Shown piece after piece: positions 32,075-45,112 of a stretch of 64,000 bases of DNA (its first letter is position 1; the number at the start of each line of letters is the position of its first letter). Position numbers and translations under genes: made by a program. The notes below the pieces were generated by a model, which saw only the letters and a program-made list of their open reading frames with translations, searched no databases and was not told the origin of the DNA. The stretch lies in assembly GCA_945643635.1 (NCBI GenBank), contig CALZFC010000018.1, positions 5,789,001 to 5,853,000 of the forward strand, given 5' to 3'. This DNA comes from Allodiplogaster sudhausi (lineage: Eukaryota > Nematoda > Chromadorea > Rhabditida > Diplogasteridae).

Positions 32075-34118
32075 AAGAGTGAGTGAGAGAGAGGAGAGAG
32101 CGAGAGGGGATAGAGAACGAGAGAGAAAGAGAAAAGAAAGAGAGAAAGGAGAGAGAGAGATAGAGATAGAGAAAGAGAGAGAGAGAGAGAGAGAGAATAA
32201 GAGTTCTTCTCCGACTTGGTAAAGTCCTCTGCCTCGAGTCCGGTGAAGGTGAGTCGGTCGCCCCTGTACCGCATCATGTCGATCGGCACCATCTCGCCCC
32301 AGTTGCGACGGTGATGCCGGTCCGTGTACGCGTCGTAAGGGTCCTGCAACGAAAGGGAATTTTGGTGTCATCATCTCACCGATGGAGAGATATGACAAAT
32401 CACAGAAAGAGGACATGACATTCACGCACGCAAACACTACGACAAGGAAAGCCAAGAGAAGTTTGAGCGGGTGGTGGAGGGCAATGAGAAAGTGTCAAAA
32501 AGGAAGAAAAGGTGGAAATCATGTAAAAGCGTGATCACCACAAAAAATTTTTAAGAGAGCATTTACAATGAAAGTAGCAGACATTTTTGACGACCGTTTA
32601 TTGGAAGTCTTTGAAGGGGAGAGGGGGAGGGGGATTCTTTTCTTCTCGAATGCATTTTCTTTCCACAGACCTTGTGGTCATACGTGATGATGCCGAGATC
32701 CGGATAGTCGCCAGCGTATCTGAACAAGAGAAAGCATCATTTATTTCATAAAGTTAAACTTTGATCTTTTGAACTTGTCCAATTTGAGTGATCTCAATTA
32801 GAAGATTTGATCGAAATTGTTTCTTTTTCTTCATCCTCTACGGTAAGAATAAACAGATCAAGGAATAGCTCTAATTGCCATGCGCCCAAGAAATGACTTG
32901 GCTTACTAAATAATAAATGCCTTGTACATTAAGCCCTGAGGCGCGCTAATTGTAAAGGTTAAGGTAATTTTTAAGGTCATCGTCGACTAAAGAATGACCG
33001 TCTGGCACAAATCAGCTTGATTTAGAAAGAAGTCTTGTAATTAAAGCCTTAAGTGCGTTAAGGTTGAGGATAAGGTCAATGTTAAGGTCAAGGCTAAAAT
33101 GATCGCTCGAACCGAACAACGTCATCCTGGTCCATCGTCTTGTAGTCTTCCGGACGCATGCCGTACTTGATCGCTGCAGCACGGCGCTCTTCCTACAATT
33201 ATATTTATATATTTCAAAAAAATTTCACCTATTTAATTACTTGCTAATTAACACTATAATCCATTTAATCCAAAAAAACTGTGAATGTTCTCAAAAAGAA
33301 TGATCTAGAAATCATTTTGCTTTTCATCAAAATCAAAGAACAAACATGTCAAGGATATAAATAATCTTTAAGTAAACAAAAAATCAAGCAAGTAAACTAC
33401 AATAGACAAATGAATATATGAATTTAATAAAAGTAAAAAAAACCTCATTCTTCGGGAACTTTCCCGGCTTGTGATCACGCGGATACCAGCCATCGAAAGT
33501 CAGCGGGCCACGCACTGGAAATGTATTTATTTAAGGTTGTTATTTCCGAAAAAAAAAATTTTTTTTTCGATAAAATTAAAAACTATAAATTTAAAATTAT
33601 ATAATAATCGAAATTTTCGAAAGAAAATTTTTTAAATCTATTTGGCAGCCATCATCTTTTGATGATTCTTTTTTTTATACGCATCGAAATAGCAAATTCT
33701 ACGGTGTTAATAGCGACGATATTTGAAATGAGAAGAAAAGATAAAGAAGGATGTATTTACCTGTATGGGGATTTCAAACGGACTAAATATATGTAGACCA
33801 CTAATTCACACCCTGAGACAACTGATTCTAATTTCGCAGTTCTGCTTGCCCTGAAGCAACTTAAGAATAAAATAGGCGGCATTTACGGCATTAATGCGCC
33901 TGTTGAGAGAAAGCAAAACCATATACAACGACTCACTTCACTGTTAGAAGGGCCACCGCCGAAATATTCACATAATAAAAGAAATATTTGCTTTAAGTAG
34001 ATAATTGAACATTAAAATATATTTTTCAATAAAAGGAAAAAAGAAAAGTTGAAAACCAACAGCGGCTCACGCTGCTGGTGTGGAGGCAACGGAGAGTGCC
34101 GAGAGTTCGAGGCAGCAT
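31535..34118 (-). CDS. ndufb8: NDUFB8, accessory subunit of mitochondrial complex I
   Basis: Exons (minus): 34118-34071 or slightly longer, 33514-33444, 33192-33113, 32719-32671, 32343-32216, 31991-31838, 31585-31535. The first exon gives MLPRTLGTLRCLHTSS, a basic, mitochondrial-type presequence. Family signatures follow: EERRAAAIKYGMRPEDY, GDYPDLG, RRNWGEM, a single membrane segment (WSAFIMMIRVVIPMLLISYY) and KQYPYDF. In the family this is an inner-membrane accessory subunit of NADH:ubiquinone oxidoreductase. The join of exons 1 and 2 is uncertain: the GTGAGC donor leaves phase 0 while exon 2 needs phase 1, so either the exon runs ten bases further to a GTTGG donor or a tiny exon was missed. 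The exon at 32216 uses a weak GTCGGA donor. Confidence 0.87.
31995..32215 (-). repeat. (CT)n intron of NDUFB8 (minus-strand sense)
   Basis: After about 20 bases of donor-side sequence the whole intron is CT-rich in the gene's sense and ends CTCTCTACAG. The Ser/Leu and Arg/Glu open frames across it are artefacts. Confidence 0.92.
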
Positions 34119-34133
34119 TTAGAGGCGAACTAC

Positions 34134-34143
34134 CTGGAAAATA
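34134..34143 (-). promoter_or_regulatory. Probable trans-splice acceptor of NDUFB8
   Basis: On the minus strand ATTTTCCAG precedes GTAGTTCGCCTCTAAATG, placing an acceptor 15 bases before the start codon with no upstream exon visible. Confidence 0.5.
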
Positions 34144-34869
34144 TATTTGAATAATATTAAAGCATCAAGGAAACATTTTGCATGAAAATACTGTACTGGA
34201 GGTTTCCGCGGGTATAAATATCAATGGCGGCATACAAGACTTGTTAAAATGATATATCACGTAGAGAATAATTGGAAATCGTTAGGAATCATATAAGAGC
34301 TAAGCATGGACATTGTTTCAAAAAATAAGGTCCACAAGATTCAGTAAAAGTTGCGGAGGAAGTTGAGAGCTCATTAACAGAATTGCAGTTAAACTTCTCC
34401 ACAATATGACGATCAGAAAAGCTGAATGTACACGGAGAAAGAATGAATAAACAAAGTGCAAAACACCAAAATTGCGGAAGAATGCAAGAAGCCTGTCAGA
34501 ACCATAAAAGCGCAGAGAGTTTGCTAAGCATTTTCCACGCCAGTGATCTTTCCGCCTTGCGCAGTTTGAGTTTTAACTTTGAAACCTTCTAAGTTATGAA
34601 TGTGCGCTATCGCATTCCCAAACGAACAAAGTACGGTAATAATTTCCTAAAACCGTTCGGCTCGGAAAACAACGAACATGAAAAACAAGAGATTATTTTG
34701 TCAGCTGTGGTTGTCGTCTAGTGCTCATTGTTCTTTTTGTTACTGCTTTTTTAAAGTGTGTTATTTATGGACTACGAACCTTATCTCCGTCAATACCCTT
34801 ATTTACTTTCGATAAACTTTTTTTCATTGCATAATTTCCTTTTAAATGCGACAAACCTTTATTATTCCT
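34144..34869. other. Divergent intergenic region between NDUFB8 and LRRC57
   Basis: The two genes point away from each other, so both promoters should lie in these roughly 725 bases. I see no repeat, RNA gene or recognisable promoter motif. Confidence 0.4.
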
Positions 34870-34879
34870 TCCTGTTTAG
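34870..34879 (+). promoter_or_regulatory. Probable trans-splice acceptor of LRRC57
   Basis: TCCTGTTTAG ends four bases before the start codon, which fits a spliced-leader acceptor. Confidence 0.5.
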
Positions 34880-34883
34880 GTGG

Positions 34884-35239
34884 ATGGGAAACGAATCCTC
34901 CAAGCAGAAGGGCCGCCCGAGCACCGGAACAGCTTCGGCTATTCAGGTTTGATATTTTTCCCCCGTTTCTTCTTCTTTCTTCGTCTTCTATCTTTTTTTT
35001 TGGTAATTTCTTTTTTCTTGCTTTTTTTTTATTTTTTCTTCTTTCTTGCTTTATTCTTCCTTCTTTCTTCTTTTATTGTTCTTTCTGCTTTTTTTTCTCT
35101 CTTTTTTTCTTCTTCCTTCTTCTTTCTTCTTATAAAGCTCTTGTGGTTGCTTTTTGAACTATTGCCGTCGATTTTTGTGGTAAAAAACAGCTAACTTCAT
35201 CACATTTTTTTTCTTGGTCTCTCTCTCTCTCTCACTCTT

Positions 35240-35270
<31 letters not shown>

Positions 35271-35294
35271 CTCTCTCTCTCTTACCTCCTCCCT

Positions 35295-35341
<47 letters not shown>

Positions 35342-37169
35342 CTCCTCCCTCTCTCTCTCTCTCTTACCTCCTCCCTCCCGCTCTCTCTCTCTCTCTCTCA
35401 TTCTTACCTCCTCCCTCCCCTCTCTCTCTCTCTCTTCCTCTCTCTCTGTCTTTCTTCCCTCTCTATCTCTCTTTCTCTAAACTCTCTCTCCCTCCAGGCC
35501 AAGCTGACCGGAAAGTCTGGCCCCTCGTCGACGGTTGTCCAGCGACACCTCGAGAACGCGCTCAAGAGTCGCATCCTCCAGCTCAAGGCGACCGGACTGA
35601 AGAAGGTGCCCGATGAGTTGGTCGAGGTTTGAATTTAAAATTTCCCACCCAATTTTTATTTTTTTTAGCATTTATTCAATTTGCACAGTGGTTGTAATGA
35701 TTTTCCTTGTTCAAATTTTTATAGATTTTATCCTTCATATTTTGATTGACTTCTTTGTCCGCTTGTCGATAATGGAAATTGCGCTTAGTGGGTTCTGTTT
35801 AATCACTATTGAGAACACTGTTTTATTCCTTTTTTATTTCACCTTTTTTACATTTCACTTCACATTTGACCCCTTCCTTTTTGCCAGGTATTATTTTTAT
35901 GGCTTTCAAAAAATGTATGTGCCTCACGATTACTACAACATGTAAGATGGAAATAATTATAATTTTGTCGTTGATCTGTGATCTTTGATCTTTGAGATTT
36001 TCCATTCTCCTCCGCCTATTACCTAATGTAATAACAAGCGAGACTCCTCTTTAACACGAGATTCTTGAGGTGTCCACTGTCCTCCGAAACCTGGACCTCA
36101 GCCAGAACAAGCTGCGCGAGCTGCCTCTCTACATTGGCAGCTTTGGCGAGCTCAAGCAGCTACATCTCAGCGATAATGCACTCGAGGTGGGGTTTTTTTT
36201 CTTTATTTTCAAGGTTTTTTTCTTTTTGCAAAAAAGTTTCTATAATGATAACTAATTAAATGATATCAGCCAAGAGATACTTAAAGAGTTTAAGCATTAA
36301 TGAAATGTAATTTAAACAATAACAAGCCATAATAAAATAATATGAGACAAAAGTAGATAATTTACAGATAAAAAAGTAATGAAATGAAATACAAAAGCTT
36401 GCATAAAAAAAGGAAATTCCTACAGTGCCTTCCCGACGAATTGGGCATGCTGCGGAAGCTCGAGATTCTCAATGTCGCTGGAAACAGGTTGGCTTTCATT
36501 GTTTGCCCTCCTATCCTATCCCCAAGCCATTTCCAGAGATGGAGGCTACCTCTCCGAGAAATATATATATATATTTTTTTTTTAATAATGATGGTTGGGG
36601 GATAAGTCTGGAGTAAGTTCGTATTGGGCTATTTTACTACTAGTAATATTATCATCACTGGGCGCAAAATCGGGAAGAAATTGTTAAAAGAAGGTCCCTT
36701 TCTCTAACCCCCCGGCATCTCCAAGACTCTCCTCGCTGCCCGAATCGCTCGTTGGCTGTGGCTCGCTGCGTACACTGTCGCTGGCCGGCAACGCCCTCTC
36801 CGCCTTCCCACTCGTCATCTGTCATCTCCGCCAACTGGACATACTTGACTTGTCCAAGAACAAGATCACCGAGCTGCCCGATGAGGTCCCATTTCAGCTT
36901 TCTCAATGGTTACAGTAATGGTAGATACCGTAGTCCCGGCAGAATCAACCAATTCAAAAGAATCGACTCATTCTTCAAGGACTACTGTTTGTAATGTTAC
37001 CATAAGCTCATACTCTCTTGACTTGCTGTAAACAAATAAAAGTTACGGTGGGAGTCTAGAAAACTCGATAATTATCTGCATGTATCTCCCTCTGTCACAA
37101 ATCGAAAGCGCTCCATCTTTCTCACAAACTCTCTCTCTCTCTTTCATCTCATTCTCTCTTCCCTCTCGC

Positions 37170-37246
<77 letters not shown>

Positions 37247-38254
37247 ACTCTCATTCAGATTGCCTCCATGACTGCGACTGAGTTGAACATGAACCAGAAT
37301 CAGCTGCACTCGTTGAACTCTCGCTCTCTCGTCCAGTGTCCGCGTCTTAAGGTTTGAGTAAGATTTTGACGACCTTACGACCTTAGCCTTACTTGTCCTT
37401 GTCTTAATGTAATATGTACTTAGCCTTACCAATCTTTATAGCATCCTTCAAATTGTCAAAAGATTACGATTATTTTGTTTTTTTTTTGTTCGCCCTACCA
37501 TTAGCTGTTCATGAAGCTTAAGAATTTTATATTAGCACGAAACTCAATCGTAATCTATTTCAATTTTCTTTAACGTGTCTCTTTAAATCATGCGCTCTAT
37601 CGCCGATGCGTCTCAGGCAAAAAGGCGCGAATTCAAACATGAGTTTTTCGGCTCATTTCAGATAGTACGCGTGGAAGAGAACTGCCTGCCACGGGAAGCC
37701 TTCGATCAGTGCCTCCTGCAGGACTCGAACATTGCACTCCTGGCCATCTCTGGCAATCTCATACAAGAGAAGGAGTTCCAGCTGCTGCCAGGGTGAGAAA
37801 CGGTTATCGTGTTAGGACCTTCCTAACTTTAAAGGGGCTTTCCTTGGATCTCTATGACTACCGTATCCCTTAAGAAAAGTCTGTGCAAGACGATAGACGT
37901 AGAGAGTAAGTACGGTAGATTTGAAGCTCCATGAACAGCATCTTTAAACTGACTTCATCAAAAGATATTTATACTTACAGTGTTTTAAAATTATTTATCC
38001 GTACAAATTAATTTAAAAAAAAACAACTGTCATGTGAAATATATGTAGTAAATTGTTTCATAGCAAATATATATGCCATATAATTTTTCGATGCGTAATT
38101 ATGTTTATGATAAAAAAATATATTCCTAGCCTGACTATAATAACTCTTTTCGATTCAATTTTTTTTTATAAAATAAATTCCCGTCTAAGAATTGTCACTT
38201 TTCAGATACGAAGCTTACCAGCAACGAGTGACTGCGACGCGTCGGAAAATGTAG
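34884..38254 (+). CDS. lrrc57: LRRC57-like leucine-rich repeat protein, probably N-myristoylated
   Basis: Eight exons join in phase into 267 codons: 34884-34946, 35498-35626, 36070-36186, 36426-36487, 36726-36885, 37259-37351, 37662-37792, 38206-38254. The N terminus MGNESSKQK fits a myristoylation signal (Gly2, Ser at positions 5-6). About eight LRRs follow, with LxxLxLSxNxL cores such as LRNLDLSQNKLRELP and LDILDLSKNKITELP. The C terminus (EENCLPREAF, LLAISGNLI, YEAYQQRVTATRRKM) matches the conserved end of LRRC57, which fixes the orthology; the human protein is 239 residues. Its cellular role is poorly known, with membrane association expected from the lipid. Exon 7 takes its acceptor from the end of a dispersed repeat. 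Confidence 0.9.
35220..35490 (+). repeat. (CT)n tract before the acceptor of LRRC57 exon 2
   Basis: CT repeats with TTACCTCCTCCCTC interruptions fill the last 270 bases of intron 1 and run into the acceptor CCCTCCAG at 35497. A similar tract at 37120-37255 precedes exon 6. Confidence 0.92.
37535..37661 (+). repeat. Dispersed intron-end repeat, copy 2 (LRRC57 intron 6)
   Basis: ACGAAACTCAATCGTAATC, then CAGGCAAAAAGGCGCGAATT, then CAAACATGAGTTTTTCGG; the copy ends flush with the exon 7 acceptor (CATTTCAG). Confidence 0.78.
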
Positions 38255-38565
38255 GACTGACGTCATTGGTTGGATTACGGTAGCAACCTACATTCGACAC
38301 CTTATCACCACTATGCAAATGGTTGCATGCCTGGAAATCACTTACATTGCCCGTTCTTGACCATTCCAAAGATCACTTATATTCAGACTTATGTACAAAT
38401 ACTAGTCAGTCATGCTTGACATTTCCTGAAGGGGACACATGATTTTTTTGGTATGTCTTTCGCTTTATATATCCTCGAGAATTTTTTCTGATGTGTACTG
38501 GATAATTTATTAGTTATACAGGAATATTTAAGCATAATCTTCGAAGGCTCGCTATGGAATTTAAC
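38255..38565. other. LRRC57 3' flank
   Basis: No gene or repeat recognised; probably 3' UTR and spacer. Confidence 0.4.
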
Positions 38566-38928
38566 AGCGTAAACGGAGTAGATATGCTTAATTGTATATA
38601 TATAATTATTGATTGATGGGATAAAAGACATTTATTTATTAAAAGGCCAAGATAAAGATTAAAATTTTGCGTAACAAATGGACAAAAAACAAATATTCGA
38701 AAAAGAAGGAATTTCAGAAATTATAAAGGTGAAATAAATTCAGTCTATTTCATAGGCAGGTGGTTTTCACATGGCTAACTTGCTCATTTATAGCCACTTC
38801 CTTGAACACGATGCTAAACAAAGAATTGCGGGTAGGAACAGTTGTATTACGGAATGTCCATTCTCTCCCTCACTCTGTCTTCTCTCTCATTTTTTCTCTT
38901 ATTCTTGCTCTCTCTTTCCCTTTCTCTG

Positions 38929-38973
<45 letters not shown>

Positions 38974-39385
38974 TTTTCTCTCTCTTTCTCTCTCTCTCTC
39001 TTTATCTTTACATGTATTTATGCGGAGTAGAATTGCATAATTATATATACATAATTATTGATTGATGGATGAAACATATTTATTTATCACAAATGAAATA
39101 AAGCTTAAAAATTGTGTAACAAATGAACAAAAAAAATTCAATAAAGATGGAATTTCCGGAAAAGGCGAATTATAATGGAAAAGAGAACTGTGCAACTTCA
39201 TCCTCATTCATAGAATGCAGGTGGTTTTCACAATATCGAATTGCTCATTTATGACCACTTGCCTGTACACGATGCTAGCTGTAGAATGGAGAAGGTTAGG
39301 AACAGTTGTATTACTCTCCCTCTCTGTCTCTTTCGTTCTCTCTCTCTCTCACTGTGCCTCTCTCTCCCTCTCTGCTCTCTCTCAA

Positions 39386-39445
<60 letters not shown>

Positions 39446-39480
39446 CATTATCTGACCACTGGCCAATGAGTTTAAGCGCC
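38566..39480. repeat. About 450-bp tandem duplication, two diverged copies
   Basis: Both copies share CGGAGTAGA, ATAATTATTGATTGATGG, GCAGGTGGTTTTCACA, GCTCATTTAT-GCCACTT, ACGATGCTA and GGAACAGTTGTATTAC, and each ends in a CT-rich tract (38860-39005 and 39310-39445). The non-repetitive part is more conserved than chance, but no frame or Sm-like site is shared. Confidence 0.75.
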
Positions 39481-39505
39481 AAGATTTAGTACTAGTTATC
39501 TAGAT

Positions 39506-39903
39506 CAGGGGTGGCCGGGGGCCGAAAATATCCGGCCCCGGCCCCGGCCTCGGCCCCCGTGGTCGGCCCCGGCCCCCGTGGTCAGCCCCAACTACCGGGG
39601 TCGGCCCCGAAGGAGGCCCCGGCCCCAAATCTAAAAATTTTTCTTTAAAAAATATCTGAGTCGGGGGAAAAATTCATCCAAAATTGAGAAAAATACGCCT
39701 ACGAATGAAATCGGGGCACTTTTCATCATAAATTGGCTCATTATGTTCAACTGGGAGGTGATATTAGTTCAATTATCCACGGCCCCCGGCCCCAGGGTAG
39801 GCCCCGGCCCCGGCCCCGGCTCCCGAGGTCGGCCCCGGCCCCGAGGTCGGCCCTGGCCCCGGCCCCGGGGGCCGGGGCACTGGGCCGGGGCCGGCCACCC
39901 CTG
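39506..39903. mobile_element. hAT-type MITE, 398 bp, with perfect 8-bp target duplication
   Basis: Termini CAGGGGTGGCC and GGCCACCCCTG, typical of hAT elements, are flanked by ATCTAGAT on both sides (39498-39505 and 39904-39911). Both subterminal regions are arrays of GGCCCC/CCCCGG and GGTCGG words, so the element can fold into a very GC-rich structure. The centre (about 39640-39775) is AT-rich and non-repetitive. Confidence 0.9.
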
Positions 39904-40189
39904 ATCTAGATATTAATGATTATACTTATTGCTCTTTTTCCAAGCACCATCTCAACTGTGACATAAATCAGATCATATGGATGTAAACTCTGCCTTTTGT
40001 TTTGTCTGCAAAGCAATGAAGACGCATTCAATGTTGTCTTCCTTCTCTCTCATTCCAGTGACCAATTTGATGCCTGAAATAAATAGGAAGGAGACGAGAA
40101 ATGAAAGTTTCTCTGTCTGTCCTCAAGCAATTTTTCTTCAAATAACTTGATATTGATTTATTTTAATTTCGATGTAGAATTTGTTTTAA

Positions 40190-40420
40190 ACGAGCACGAA
40201 ATTCAATCGACATCTATTTCAATTTTGCTGACAATTGTACTCTTGCCCTTTTTTGTTTCTCAGGTAACTAGGCGCGAATTTGAAGATTGAGTTTTGGTTG
40301 ATTTAAATCCCATGTTATAAATCCGCTGTCGACGATCAATTCTCACAAAATCAGTAAAGGGGCCAGAAAATTCACTTTTGAATTTGCGCTTTTTTGCCTG
40401 ATTTTGAGACGCAGGGGAAA
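40190..40420 (+). repeat. Dispersed repeat, copy 4, with inverted partner arm
   Basis: The forward arm 40190-40305 (GAGCACGAAATTCAATCG, then CTCAGGTAACTAGGCGCG and AATTTGAAG) faces an inverted arm at 40345-40412. The reverse complement of that arm reads CTCAAAATCAGGCAAAAAAG and CGCAAATTCAAAAGTGA. This looks like one complete inverted-repeat element upstream of the protease gene. Confidence 0.65.
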
Positions 40421-40463
40421 GAGAGTGTGTGTGTCTGATATATTGTAAGAGAGATCGTCGACA

Positions 40464-43400
40464 ATGCGACGTCTGGCTGTCGTCGCCAGACCGAGCAGAA
40501 GCGTACTGCTGCTGTTCATCCTGGCGGCCTTCTCTGCCGTCGGCGTCGTCGGCGACGAATGCGGCAAGCATCCGGGCGATAATCAGAATCCACTCGGACG
40601 ACTCTTCGCGAGCGACAATGACCTCAGCGTTAGTGGGTGTTGTAGATGAGACGTCGTTTTTATTTGTTTATAAAAAAAATTCCTTAAAAGATGGACGAGA
40701 ATCGCCTTGTTGGCGGCGTTGAGACGGCAGCTGGCTCGTGGCCGTGGACGGTGCAACTCGCCTATTCGTACGTTCTCTCTCACTATCTCTCTCTATCTCT
40801 CTTCTCTATCCACTCTCTCTCTCTCTCTCTTCCTATCGCTCTCTCATTCTCGCTTTATCTCTCTCTCTCACTTTCTCTGACTATGCATCTCTCTCTCTCC
40901 ACTTCAGAGGTGCCCACCGATGCGGCGGTGCGCTGGTCTCGCCAACAATTGTGATAACTGCGGCACATTGCTTCGCGCGCAGGTCAGAGAAAGAGTGCGA
41001 TAGAGAGAGAGAGAGAAAGAGAGAGTGAGAGAAACAGAGAGAGAAAGGGAGAGAGGAAGAAAGAGAGAGAAATTGAGATTATTTCCAATTTTACTCATTT
41101 ATTTATTCACAAATTCTTCATTTCTTGTTTTTAATGATAATGTCTAGACCAAATATTTTAAACGAAGAAAATGGACATGTTCTTGATTTGAGCCGCATCG
41201 CCTCCCGATTCAAAGTCTACGTTGGCAATCACGCGACTCTTCAAGGCTCCTTTCTTTTATCTGCCTCTTTTTTTCTCGAGATTTGATTAAATATACTTTT
41301 TTTAAAATTAAATGTTAATAATAAGAAAATAATTTTTTTAAAGAAAAGTAGAATATCGACTGATTTTATCGGGATATTTATTGATTAATTTTCATCATTC
41401 TCCGCTCTCGCCTTTGTATCAGGCAAAAGCGCGCGAATTCAAACATGAGTTTTCTTGCTCCTTTAAAGGCGCTCAGCATCGCGTCACCAACATCTCGGTC
41501 CATTCACTCTTCAACGTCCTCTGGCCGAGCTCGTATGATATAGCCGTGATCAAGTAAGGGATTCGACAAACGCTCAATTCCGCCTTTCTCATACATAATA
41601 TAGTTAATTTTCTTCTTTTTGTCTCTTTTATGTGTTCATTTTTTTTTAATATGAGAGATCAACAACTAAGATCAAGAGATGCTTTCATGCAAATTATGGC
41701 TTGTACAGACAACAAATATTTTCCATATTACATTTTTCTAAGAGGGATCATTCTGTCTGTCGATTGATCTTGTAAAATTAAGAATGCTCTACTTTTTGCG
41801 CAAAGATTTTTGTGCAACGCATGTCCAAATGGTGTTATAAAATTTTTTTTATAAGTGCTCCTATTGATGATCCAGCACGTTGGATTTTTATACCCTACCT
41901 TTCATGTTCAGGTGCGTGATAGAACCACCTGGACATCTCTCGCATGTATTTCGACCTGATAACAGTGCTTGTTCTTCGAGACTAACTGATGATATCCGAG
42001 AGTAGACATAACATGTGCTTACGCGACTATTCTATGACGTATTCTAACATGACGAATTCTCAGAATTGACCCGCCCGTCAACATGACCAACGGTACTCAG
42101 CCAATCTGTCTGCCGTGGTTCGGCCCGGCCGACAACAAGGTCTGCGTCGTCACAGGTCCCTAGAAGGCCCCACTCAGTGCTCCCTGTAAGGCCCCCTCTA
42201 AGGTACTCCATGTAAGGCCCTACTTGTCTGCATCTTCGACAACTTTTACTACTTGTTTTCGTCCTCTTTCGGTGGCAGTTTGACCCATCCAGACTCCACT
42301 TATACCAAATCAGACTCCACTTATACCAAATCAGACTCCACTTATACCAAATCAGACTCCACTTATACCAAATCAGACTCCACTTATACCAAATCAGACT
42401 CCACTTATACCAAATCAGACTCCACTTATACCAAATCAGACTCCACTTATACCAAATCAGACTCCACTTATACCAAATCAGACTCCACTTATACCAAATC
42501 AGACTCCACTTATACCAAATCAGACTCCACTTATACCAAATCAGACTCCACTTATACCAAATCAGACTCCACTTATACCAAATCAGACTCCACTTATACC
42601 AAATCAGACTCCACTTATACCAAATCAGACTCCACTTATACCAAATCAGACTCCACTTATACCAAATCAGACTCCACTTGTACCAAATCAGACTCCACTT
42701 GTACCAAATCAGACTCCAGACTCCACTTGTACCAAATCAGACTCCACTTATACCAAATCAGACTCCACTTATACCAAATCAGACTCCACTTATACCAAAT
42801 CAGACTCCACTTATACCAAATCAGACTCCACTTATACCAAATCAGACTCCACTTATACCAAATCAGACTCCACTTATACCAAATCAGACTCCACTTATAC
42901 CAAATCAGACTCCACTTATACCAAATCAGACTCCACTTATACCAAATCAGACTCCACTTATACCAAATCAGACTCCACTTATACCAAATCAGACTCCACT
43001 TATACCAAATCAGACTCCACTTATACCAAATCAGACTCCACTTATACCAAATCAGACTCCACTTATACCAAATCAGACTCCACTTATACCAAATCAGACT
43101 CCACTTATACCAAATCAGACTCCACTTATACCAAATCAGACTCCACTTATACCAAATCAGACTCCACTTATACCAAATCAGACTCCACTTATACCAAATC
43201 AGACTCCACTTATACCAAATCAGACTCCACTTATACCAAATCAGACTCCACTTATACCAAATCAGACTCCACTTATACCAAATCAGACTCCACTTATACC
43301 AAATCAGACTCCACTTATACCAAATCAGACTCCACTTATACCAAATCAGACTCCACTTATACCAAATCAGACTCCACTTATACCAAATCAGACTCCACTT

Positions 43401-44945
43401 ATACCAAATCAGACTCCACTTATACCAAATCAGACTCCACTTATACCAAATCAGACTCCACTTATACCAAATCAGACTCCACTTATACCAAATCAGACTC
43501 CACTTATACCAAATCAGACTCCACTTATACCAAATCAGACTCCACTTATACCAAATCAGACTCCACTTATACCAAATCAGACTCCACTTATACCAAATCA
43601 GACTCCACTTATACCAAATCAGACTCCACTTATACCAAATCAGACTCCACTTATACCAAATCAGACTCCACTTATACCAAATCAGACTCCACTTATACCA
43701 AATCAGACTCCACTTATACCAAATCAGACTCCACTTATACCAAATCAGACTCCACTTATACCAAATCAGACTCCACTTATACCAAATCAGACTCCACTTA
43801 TACCAAATCAGACTCCACTTATACCAAATCAGACTCCACTTATACCAAATCAGACTCCACTTATACCAAATCAGACTCCACTTATACCAAATCAGACTCC
43901 ACTTATACCAAATCAGACTCCACTTATACCAAATCAGACTCCACTTATACCAAATCAGACTCCACTTATACCAAATCAGACTCCACTTATACCAAATCAG
44001 ACTCCACTTATACCAAATCAGACTCCACTTATACCAAATCAGACTCCACTTATACCAAATCAGACTCCACTTATACCAAATCAGACTCCACTTATACCAA
44101 ATCAGACTCCACTTATACCAAATCAGACTCCACTTATACCAAATCAGACTCCACTTATACCAAATCAGACTCCACTTATACCAAATCAGACTCCACTTAT
44201 ACCAAATCAGACTCCACTTATACCAAATCAGACTCCACTTATACCAAATCAGACTCCACTTATACCAAATCAGACTCCACTTATACCAAATCAGACTCCA
44301 CTTATACCAAATCAGACTCCACTTATACCAAATCAGACTCCACTTGTACCAAATCAGACTCCACTTATACCAAATCAGACTCCACTTGTACCAAATCAGA
44401 CTCCACTTATACCAAATCAGACTCCACTTGTACCAAATCAGACTCCACTTATACCAAATCAGACTCCACTTATACCAAATCAGACTCCACTTATACCAAA
44501 TCAGACTCCACTTATACCAAATCAGACTCCACTTATACCAAATCAGACTCCACTTATACCAATCCCAAACCCACTTGCCAATCTATGAAGACCCTACTTA
44601 TACCAATCCAGACCTCACTTACAAATCCAGACCCTTCTTCTACCAATCCAGACCCCGCTTACATACAAATCTGGAAACCACTACTTACCAATTCAGTCCC
44701 TCACTTCTCCAGGCTGGGGTCTGACCAGGGAACATGGCAGCCGAGCGGAGACGTTGCGCGAAGTGCACGTACCGATAGTGCCGAATCACGTCTGCAACAA
44801 TCTGCAGCACTACGGAGGAAGAATACACGGTGCGACCATGATGTGCGCCGGCTACAGCCAGGGCAGTGTCGACTCGTGCCAGGTTGGAAATAGGGAGGGA
44901 GAGAGAGGGAGAGAGAGAGAGAATGAGAGAATGAGAGAGAGAGGG

Positions 44946-44992
<47 letters not shown>

Positions 44993-45067
44993 AGAGAGAG
45001 AGAGGGAGAGAGAGAGATAAAGAGACGGGAGAAGGGAGAAGCGAGAGACAGAGAGACAGAGGGAGAT

Positions 45068-45112
<45 letters not shown>

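Noticed and set aside
42253..44724. Open frames of over 600 codons across the 21-bp array
   Set aside because: A 21-bp period without stops keeps frames open automatically. The array lies inside an intron of a well-supported protease gene and shows no codon-level constraint.
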